Position numbers and translations under genes: made by a program
Source of the DNA: Sphingomonadaceae bacterium
GTDB taxonomy: Bacteria > Pseudomonadota > Alphaproteobacteria > Sphingomonadales > Sphingomonadaceae
Assembly: GCA_947476735.1 (NCBI GenBank)
Contig: CANJRZ010000007.1
Span: 1-40,812 of the forward strand
Direction: 5' to 3'
DNA length: 40,812 bases
In this document: positions 34,961-40,812 of the stretch, piece by piece
Numbering within the stretch: the stretch's first letter is position 1
Layout of the letters: the number at the start of each line of letters is the position of its first letter
The notes under the pieces: generated by a model
Told to the model about the DNA's origin: nothing
Databases searched by the model: none
The model's input: only the letters and a program-made list of their open reading frames with translations

Positions 34961-36751
34961 ATGCGGTCCTCGCTTCTCGATCGCCGTTCGCTTCTGCGCG
35001 GCGCAGCTCTCGGCGGAGCGGGCATAGCAGTGGCGAACTGGTTTCCGGCCTGGGCGCAGCCGGTGTCCTCCTGCATCACCAGCCCGCTGCCAAGCTTGTC
35101 GGGAAGCGACATCACGCTCACGGTCGCGCACCAGATGATGATGATCGACGGCCACCAGAGCCACGCGATCGGAATCAACGGGACTGTGCCTGCGCCGCTG
35201 CTGCGCTTACGCGAGGGCCAGACCGTCCGCCTTAACGTCGTCAACGACCTCGACGAGGAGACCTCGCTCCACTGGCATGGGCTGTTGGTGCCGACGCAGA
35301 TGGACGGGGTTCCGGGCGTTTCGTTCCCCGGGATAAAGCCACGTTCGACCTTCACCTACGAGTTCCCGATCGTCCAGTCGGGTACCTACTGGTATCACAG
35401 CCATTCCGGCCTGCAGGAGCAGTTGGGGCATTACGGCCCGATCGTGATCGACCCCGCAGGTGCGGACCCGATCACGTCCGACCGCGAACACGTCATTGTG
35501 CTTTCCGATCACAGCCCGATGCACCCGCACGCGATCTTCATGAAGCTCAAGAAGCAGGCGGGCTATTTCAACCGTCGGCAGCAGACGCTAGCCGGCCTGC
35601 TGCGCGGCGAGGACCAGCCGCTCTCCGAACGCCTCCACTGGGGCGCGATGCGGATGGACCCGACCGATATTTCGGACGTCACCGGCTCGGCCTATACCTA
35701 TCTGGTCAATGGCCACGGGCCACAGGACAACTGGACGGCGCTGTTCCGACCGGGCGAGCGAGTGCGGCTGCGCTTCATCAACGCGTCGGCGATGACGATC
35801 TTCAACGTCCGCATCCCCGGTCTCGCGATGACCGTGGTGGCTGCTGACGGCCAGCCGGTCCGCCCGATCGAGGTCGACGAGATTCAGATGACGGTCGCCG
35901 AGACCTATGACGTGATCGTCACGCCGACCGAGGACCGGGCGTTCACCATCGTCGGCGAGGCGATCGACCGGTCGGGAATGGCATGCGCCACGCTCGCGCC
36001 GCGTGATGGCATGGCGGCCGAGATCCCTCCGCTCCGCCGCCGCCCGGTCGCGACGATGAAGGATATGGGGATGGACATGGCCGGCATGGACATGTCGGGC
36101 GCGGGCGGCGGCACCATCGACCTCAGCAAGCCCGATGCCGCGATGGCGGGGATGGATCACGACGCGGCGGGCGCTACCGCGCCGCATGCGATGAGCATGA
36201 AGATGCGTGATCCGAAGAATGCGCCGCAGGTCGTGATGGGACCGGGCGTCCAGACGATCTCGCCAATGCCGGTCGATCGCACGGGCGAGCCGGGCCAGGG
36301 TCTCGAGGATGCGGGCCACAAGGTGCTCGTCTACCGCGATCTGGTGGCACTCGAGCGCAATCCGGATGTGCGCGCGCCCGAGCGCGCGATCGAGGTGCAT
36401 CTGACCGGCAATATGGAACGATATATGTGGTCCCTCGATGGCCAGACGCTGTCAGAGGCCAAGGATCCACTTCCGATGCGTGCCAGCGAGCGGGTGCGTG
36501 TGACGCTCGTCAACGACACGATGATGAACCATCCCATCCATCTCCACGGCCATTTCTTCGACCTGGTGACGGGGCATGGCGACCATAGCCCGCGCAAGCA
36601 TACGGTGAACGTCGCGCCGGGCGGTAAGGTGAGCTGGGACGTCACCGCGATTCCGGGCGACTGGGCGTTCCACTGCCACTTCTTCTATCACATGCACGCG
36701 GGGATGATGCGCGTCGTCGAGGTCCGGCCGTTCGGGGGAGAGCGGGGATGA
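34961..36751 (+). CDS. pcoA: Multicopper oxidase, CopA/PcoA type
   Basis: This 596-residue periplasmic oxidase is exported by Tat (DRRSLLRGAALGG). It is thought to oxidise Cu(I) to less toxic Cu(II). The four copper-binding segments are HWHGLLVP (about residue 103), HSHSG (about 146), HPIHLHGHFFD (about 523) and HCHFFYHMHAGMM (about 570), which together hold the type 1, 2 and 3 sites. A Met-rich insert (MKDMGMDMAGMDMSG and MDHDAAGATAPHAMSMKM) lies between cupredoxin domains, as in CopA/PcoA. The stop overlaps the copB ATG. It is expressed from an ECF-type promoter and not linked to a CopRS two-component pair here. Confidence 0.96.
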   Translation: MRSSLLDRRSLLRGAALGGAGIAVANWFPAWAQPVSSCITSPLPSLSGSDITLTVAHQMMMIDGHQSHAIGINGTVPAPLLRLREGQTVRLNVVNDLDEETSLHWHGLLVPTQMDGVPGVSFPGIKPRSTFTYEFPIVQSGTYWYHSHSGLQEQLGHYGPIVIDPAGADPITSDREHVIVLSDHSPMHPHAIFMKLKKQAGYFNRRQQTLAGLLRGEDQPLSERLHWGAMRMDPTDISDVTGSAYTYLVNGHGPQDNWTALFRPGERVRLRFINASAMTIFNVRIPGLAMTVVAADGQPVRPIEVDEIQMTVAETYDVIVTPTEDRAFTIVGEAIDRSGMACATLAPRDGMAAEIPPLRRRPVATMKDMGMDMAGMDMSGAGGGTIDLSKPDAAMAGMDHDAAGATAPHAMSMKMRDPKNAPQVVMGPGVQTISPMPVDRTGEPGQGLEDAGHKVLVYRDLVALERNPDVRAPERAIEVHLTGNMERYMWSLDGQTLSEAKDPLPMRASERVRVTLVNDTMMNHPIHLHGHFFDLVTGHGDHSPRKHTVNVAPGGKVSWDVTAIPGDWAFHCHFFYHMHAGMMRVVEVRPFGGERG

Positions 36752-37893
36752 AGGCGGTTTTTCTCGCCGCCGCCATGGCGATCGCCGCACCCGCCGGAGC
36801 GCAATCTTACCAGATGGCGCCCGGCATGCAGATGCCCGGCATGACAATGCCGGCGCCCAGGGCCACCCGTCAGCGCTCCAAGCGCGGGAAGGGGTCTGCC
36901 GCACGACCGGCGAGCGCGCATCCGCGTGCCAAGGCCACGCCCGAGGTTCCGGCGAGCGCCGCCGTCCGTCCGGTGGCGGCGATGCCTGGAATGACGGTCG
37001 GCATGGACGATCCGCGGAGTTCCGCCGATGCGCCCGCAGCTATGCCAGGAATGACCATGCCGGATGCGGGCCTGAGAAAGACCGACCAGGATCATGCAGG
37101 TCATGACATGGCGGCGATGAACATGTCTGCGCCCAGCGGGACCGACCTTCCCCCCGGCAATGCGCTGGTGCCGCCCATCGCGCATGACCGCACGGCGGAC
37201 CGCTTCTACGGGCGCGAGGCGATGCAGTCGGCGCAGGCGACCCTGATGGGCGAGCATGGCGGCATGACCTTCAGCCAGATACTCTTCAACCTCGCCGAAT
37301 ATCAGGCACGCAAGGCCGGGGACGGCTATCGCTGGGAAGGCGAAGGCTGGTTCGGCGGCGACATCAACCGTCTGGTCGTCACGACCGAAGGCGAAGGCGC
37401 GCTTCGGGGCGGCGTTGACAGCGCCGAGATCCAGGCGCTCTACAGCCGCGCAATCGACCCTTACTGGAACCTGCAGGCGGGCGTGCGGCAGGATATCCGG
37501 CCAACCCCGGCGAGAACCTACGCCACCATCGGGATAGAGGGTATGGCACCCTATTGGTTCGAACTTCAGGGCGCTGTGTTCGTGTCGAACAAGGGCGACG
37601 TGCTTGCGCGTGTCGAAGCCTATTACGACCAGCGCCTCACCCAGCGCCTGATCCTCCAGCCGCGTGTCGAACTCAACTTTGCCGCACAGGGCGTGCCCGA
37701 AGACCGGGCCGGCTCGGGGCTCTCAAATGCAGAGCTAGGCCTGCGGCTGCGCTATGAGATCCAACGTGAGTTCGCGCCCTATATTGGCATCTCCTACGAT
37801 CGGAAGGTGGGTAACACCGCGCGCTATGCCCGTGCTGATGGTGAAAGGGCAGGCTCGGCCAATTTCGTGGTCGGCATAAGGACCCGGTTCTGA
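36748..37893 (+). CDS. pcoB: Outer-membrane copper protein CopB/PcoB
   Basis: This 381-residue protein has a signal peptide (MKAVFLAAAMAIAAPAGAQ) and a Met/His/Pro-rich domain of about 110 residues with repeated MPGM motifs (PGMQMPGMTMP, AMPGMTVGMDD, AMPGMTMPDAG) and HAGHDMAAMNM. The C-terminal barrel domain (FYGREAMQSAQATLMGEHGGMTFSQILFNLAEYQ... to VVGIRTRF) ends in Phe, as outer-membrane proteins do. It binds copper at the outer membrane together with the multicopper oxidase. The ATGA overlap gives coupling with the oxidase gene. A terminator follows. Confidence 0.94.
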   Translation: MKAVFLAAAMAIAAPAGAQSYQMAPGMQMPGMTMPAPRATRQRSKRGKGSAARPASAHPRAKATPEVPASAAVRPVAAMPGMTVGMDDPRSSADAPAAMPGMTMPDAGLRKTDQDHAGHDMAAMNMSAPSGTDLPPGNALVPPIAHDRTADRFYGREAMQSAQATLMGEHGGMTFSQILFNLAEYQARKAGDGYRWEGEGWFGGDINRLVVTTEGEGALRGGVDSAEIQALYSRAIDPYWNLQAGVRQDIRPTPARTYATIGIEGMAPYWFELQGAVFVSNKGDVLARVEAYYDQRLTQRLILQPRVELNFAAQGVPEDRAGSGLSNAELGLRLRYEIQREFAPYIGISYDRKVGNTARYARADGERAGSANFVVGIRTRF

Positions 37894-37945
37894 GAAGCCG
37901 ACATCTCCGCCTGTGGTATTTCTGCCATTTCACCTGAGTGAGGTG

Positions 37946-37975
37946 TGCCACCACGTCGAAAAGGGTGGCAGTCTT
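37946..37975 (+). terminator. Intrinsic terminator after copB
   Basis: The stem is TGCCACC (37946-37952) and GGTGGCA (37964-37970), with an 11-base loop containing GAAAA, followed by GTCTTT. It ends the oxidase operon. Confidence 0.7.
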
Positions 37976-38061
37976 TGACCCGCCGTCCCGCAGCTCCCGG
38001 GGGGCCTAAGGAAGTTCAAGGAGGAGAGGCGGGAAACCGCGTCCGGTCTAAAATGCGCATT

Positions 38062-38098
38062 ATTGCAGATTAACGTTTGCGATGGCCCAATCTGCAAT
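38062..38098. repeat. Inverted repeat ATTGCAGATT-N17-AATCTGCAAT
   Basis: Perfect 10-base arms (38062-38071, 38089-38098) enclose a 17-base loop in the copB-SIR2 intergenic region. It could be a hairpin, an operator or a relic of a small mobile repeat. No T-run follows. Confidence 0.5.
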
Positions 38099-38407
38099 CC
38101 GGAGACGACAGAATACCAAGAGAATGTGGCATGCACCGGGGTACGAGTTGCTGCATCGAAGGGCCTGCAACAACGAAATCCAGTCTAAAAACTGCGGGTT
38201 GCCATCCGCGCAAGATGTCCGGTTCGCGCCCAAATTTTGCCGTTCCACCCGTCTTCATCGGTCCCTGAAAGCCGTCGTCAGTTTATCCGAATCGACCGCC
38301 CCTGGACGGCGAACGTGGAATTCCAGTTCCCCCGCTATGGCAACGAAGCAATAATGCGATGGCCAGCATGAGCTTGGTGCCCCGGTCGGTGTGCGGCGCG
38401 TAACATT

Positions 38408-40426
38408 TCAGCTCAGCGCTGCGATCGCGTCGTCTACTTCAGCCAGACTGTGTGCTGCAGCCTGCTCCCTTTCGAGGTCCCCTTCGCTTCGATATGCCAC
38501 GACGACGCGTTCGAGCGCTGATTTGGCCTCCAAAAGCAAGGGCTGCGCCTCCGCCTCGTCGACCATCGAGGCGAGCGACCGCAGTGACCCCGCAAGGTTC
38601 TCTAACGGCCCCGCCTCTTCCTTCGATCTTTCGCCACCGCGCGCTCCGTCGATCATCTCCCGATGGAGCATAACCGCGCGCCGAACCTTCTCCGCGTCGC
38701 CGCCATTTTCCCCCTGTATCTGCAAAAGCGCCGCCAGCCCCGATTTGGCATCATTGACCCGCCCGTCAGGATCCCGGTTTGCAGCGAACCCCTCTATGGC
38801 GACCTTGTAGGCGGCTTCGCTACGACTCAGTTGCTCGTCGTTTTCTGTTCTCTCGCCAAGCGCCTGAAGGGCTTGCGCGAGCAGCAGATTGAGCCTTGCG
38901 TTTGGAAGGGAAGCCGCATCGGGCGGATAATTCGGAAGCGCGGCTTCCACCACTTCCACCACCCTGCGGAGCGCCGCCTCGCCCGCAGCTCGGTTCTCGT
39001 CGGTATCGGGCGTCGCCTCATTCAGATCGAGGAGCGCATTGGCAAGCGAGAGAATGTTGTCGAGCCGCGTCGGTCCAGCGGTCTTCTCGACCAAGGTGCT
39101 GAACTCATCGATTGCGGACTCCAGCATGGCGATGCCGGTCGGCGAGGCGACGCCGTTCTGCCAGTCCTCCTCGAACATCGAATGGGCATTCAGTGCATGC
39201 AGGCGAGCAGCATCCACGTCCGTGGATAGATCAATCTGTTCCAAAATCTCGCGCGCCGCTGCGAACTCGCGACGCGCTCGCTTATCTGCGGCCTTGACCT
39301 TTACCTGTTCGGCTTCCGGCCAGCGGGATTCTGGTAGGTCTGCAAACGCGACGCGCTCTTTGAACGCTTCAACCAGGATGCGAACACCTTCCAGCTCTTC
39401 CTCCGGTGGCTGAAGGCGTTCGCTCTGTTCTCGCAGCACAGCGATAGGGTCCGCGACCCATGCCGGCTGACCGATCCGTAATTCCGCCATCAAGTCGCCA
39501 AAAAACTTGTCGGCGGTCCCGCCCCAGACCGTGAACTTATTCTCACCTGAGAGCAGGGCTCTGGCGTTTTCCGACAGGTTGTCGTGGCCCTGCTGATAAG
39601 TCACCCAGTAGATCACGAGCTGTGGCATCGACCTGGTCGCCTCGCTCAGGAGTTCCATGATGCCCTCTTCGCCGCCCGAGTAGCCGACTACGACGAGCAG
39701 GTCGCATTGTTGGAGCAGGCCGTGGATCATGCTGAGGGCGCCAGAATCCTGGCTCGTTTCGTTGAGTGCAGTTCGGCTATTGCGCAGATTGTAAGTGTGC
39801 ATGGAGCCGTGAAGGTGCACCACCTGTGGACGGCGTGGCTTTCCCGTGATCCGATTGAGCGCCTCCAGGCCATCCGCCGTGACCGGAAGCACTCCGGTCC
39901 GAATGATACCCTGCAGGACGAGTTGGTCGAAATTGGTCGTCAAGACTGTATGGACGTAGCGCAGCGCCACGAGTTCACCAATGCAGGCGTGAGCCCAGTT
40001 CAACTTATCGTTAGCGGCATCGATTATCTCGTTGATGATCTCTCGTTGCTGGTTCGGCGATTTGAGATGAGATTCGAAGAAGTGCGAGTAGAGGGCTCCC
40101 CAGTGCGATCCGTCGCCCCTGAGCGCATAGTCTCCCACAAGCTCAACCTTGCCCTCCTTCTGCAGCCACTCGAGTGCCGCCTCGGCGTCGTCACCCTGGA
40201 ACACACCGTTGGAGTATGTCTGCGCAAGCTTCACCGCGCAGTGCTTGGCCACACCAGAGGCTGGAGGGATGCCGGCTGAAACCGAGCACCCTGCGCCGAC
40301 TAGGAATATCGCCCGTCCGCGCCCTTGCGACGGCGCATTATCCCTGGCCAAGGTCAAGTCGTTCGCGAGATCGGAAACCTTCTTTATCTCTGGTTCGCTA
40401 GACGCGGCTGGGGCAGTGCTCATCAC
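38408..40426 (-). CDS. SIR2-domain protein with C-terminal TPR-like repeats, probable anti-phage NADase
   Basis: This 672-residue protein starts at GTG 40426 or ATG 40423, and neither has a clear ribosome site. An N-terminal SIR2-like domain (about 35-290) has the NAD-binding VGAGCSVSAGIP (43-54), TTNFDQLV (about 164), HLHGSM (about 203) and VVVGYSGGEEG (about 245). Thus the Gly-rich loop, Asn-Asp and His positions of NAD-hydrolysing SIR2 enzymes are present. The C-terminal half is helical repeats of TPR type (NARLNLLLAQALQALGERTENDEQLSRSEAAYKVAIEGF). SIR2-domain proteins such as ThsA and DSR deplete NAD+ on phage infection. A similar single-gene role is inferred. The trigger is unknown. Confidence 0.8.
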   Translation of the reverse strand: MMSTAPAASSEPEIKKVSDLANDLTLARDNAPSQGRGRAIFLVGAGCSVSAGIPPASGVAKHCAVKLAQTYSNGVFQGDDAEAALEWLQKEGKVELVGDYALRGDGSHWGALYSHFFESHLKSPNQQREIINEIIDAANDKLNWAHACIGELVALRYVHTVLTTNFDQLVLQGIIRTGVLPVTADGLEALNRITGKPRRPQVVHLHGSMHTYNLRNSRTALNETSQDSGALSMIHGLLQQCDLLVVVGYSGGEEGIMELLSEATRSMPQLVIYWVTYQQGHDNLSENARALLSGENKFTVWGGTADKFFGDLMAELRIGQPAWVADPIAVLREQSERLQPPEEELEGVRILVEAFKERVAFADLPESRWPEAEQVKVKAADKRARREFAAAREILEQIDLSTDVDAARLHALNAHSMFEEDWQNGVASPTGIAMLESAIDEFSTLVEKTAGPTRLDNILSLANALLDLNEATPDTDENRAAGEAALRRVVEVVEAALPNYPPDAASLPNARLNLLLAQALQALGERTENDEQLSRSEAAYKVAIEGFAANRDPDGRVNDAKSGLAALLQIQGENGGDAEKVRRAVMLHREMIDGARGGERSKEEAGPLENLAGSLRSLASMVDEAEAQPLLLEAKSALERVVVAYRSEGDLEREQAAAHSLAEVDDAIAALS

Positions 40427-40812
40427 GATATAGTGCCAGACCCACAGCAGCTCTACTAGTCGTCGAAGAGGCTCATTGCACCGCCGACTGAGACTAGCCT
40501 CGCACGCCGCACGCCATAATTTAAAATGTAATTTATTTCAGGCTATTAGCCGACGTATAATTCGGTTTTCCAATAATATTGTGGGCCGTTTAAATTTAAA
40601 TTATATCAATAGTCCGTCATTATAATTTATAAAAATGGAAGTATTGTTCTATAAATTATCATAGGATATATCATTTTAATTTTCATTAAGAGAATTTTTA
40701 TTTGAAATATTTAATAAATTACTATTGGTCTGCAAATGTAAGCGAGCGGGAGCCTGAAAGTCTTTTTTCTGTTTTCTATCGCTGGTATCGGCTATCATCG
40801 ACGGTGGTTTAA
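40427..40812. other. Intergenic, strongly AT-rich region upstream of the SIR2 gene
   Basis: No gene was found. About 40515-40735 is far richer in A and T than the rest of the window, with TTTAAATTTAAA, TAATTTAT and similar runs. The flanks at 40427-40510 and 40736-40812 return to ordinary composition. It may hold the promoter of the SIR2 gene or of a gene beyond the window, or be foreign DNA. Confidence 0.5.

Larger units (their letters stand above)
37894..38407. other. Intergenic region after copB, with terminator and 10-bp inverted repeat
   Basis: No gene is supported in these 514 bp. Short open frames on both strands lack ribosome sites and recognisable sequence. It contains the copB terminator and the inverted repeat at 38062-38098. 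It may be a scar between the metal cargo and the SIR2 gene, but I could not identify any IS or transposase remnant. Confidence 0.45.

Noticed and set aside
38060-38354. Short open frames on both strands after copB, considered as transposase remnants.
   Set aside because: No recognisable transposase motif, no ribosome sites and no terminal repeats with target duplication were seen.

Overview
The window looks like part of an alphaproteobacterial genome, most probably a sphingomonad (Sphingomonas, Sphingobium or Novosphingobium type). The reasons are the high GC content, the tight overlapping starts and stops (ATGA and GTGA), and a gene repertoire typical of sphingomonad metal-resistance islands. 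The taxonomic call rests on pattern recognition, not on a marker gene.

Layout. (1) 1-998: chromosome-like flank with a truncated VOC-family gene, a SnoaL-like gene, and the 3' part of a tRNA (950-998) that reads as an attachment-site remnant. (2) 1023-4982: the integration and maintenance end of a mobile island. It holds a tyrosine integrase, an HTH regulator, an excisionase-like HTH protein divergent from it, a replication-initiator-like protein whose own coding sequence carries phased 17-bp palindromes, a G-tract-rich non-coding stretch and a small MARGG-type protein. (3) 5391-12075: a Cu(I)/Ag(I) efflux operon of cus type (small secreted protein, cusC, cusB with a fused CusF domain, cusA, cusF). 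(4) 12186-14466, minus strand: a CsoR/RcnR-family repressor, a NicO/RcnA-like membrane protein and a His-rich CDF transporter, followed by a wrecked EamA transporter gene. (5) 14930-17415: a methyltransferase, ynfA, a MerR regulator and a divergent short CDF transporter with a MerR-type promoter between them. (6) 17554-25526: a czcB-czcA-czcC operon ending in a P1B-4 ATPase (CzcP-like). (7) 25594-28319, minus strand: a CopA P1B-1 ATPase and CueR. (8) 28459-32150: a six-gene operon of copper-associated small proteins (DUF2933, methyltransferase, Met-rich Spy-like, YHS, DUF5676) ending in a circularly permuted ATP-grasp-like enzyme. (9) 32196-37893: copCD on the minus strand, divergent from a CnrY/CnrX/CnrH-like ECF sigma cassette, then a multicopper oxidase and CopB. 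(10) 38408-40426: a SIR2-TPR protein, probably anti-phage, next to an unusually AT-rich end.

How the parts work together. Copper is handled at every layer: cytosolic export (CopA under CueR), trans-envelope export (CusCBAF), and periplasmic oxidation or sequestration (multicopper oxidase, CopB, CopC, Spy-like and YHS proteins). Divalent cations (Zn, Cd, Co, Ni) are covered by CzcCBA, the P1B-4 ATPase and two CDF proteins.

The most striking observation is regulatory. The same layout, TGAGGG-N16-CGTA, occurs upstream of the ECF sigma cassette, of copCD on the opposite strand, and of the multicopper oxidase gene. This suggests one ECF sigma factor runs all three units. The periplasmic sensor keeps all five metal ligands known from the nickel/cobalt sensor CnrX, at a constant offset of two residues, although every apparent target is a copper gene.
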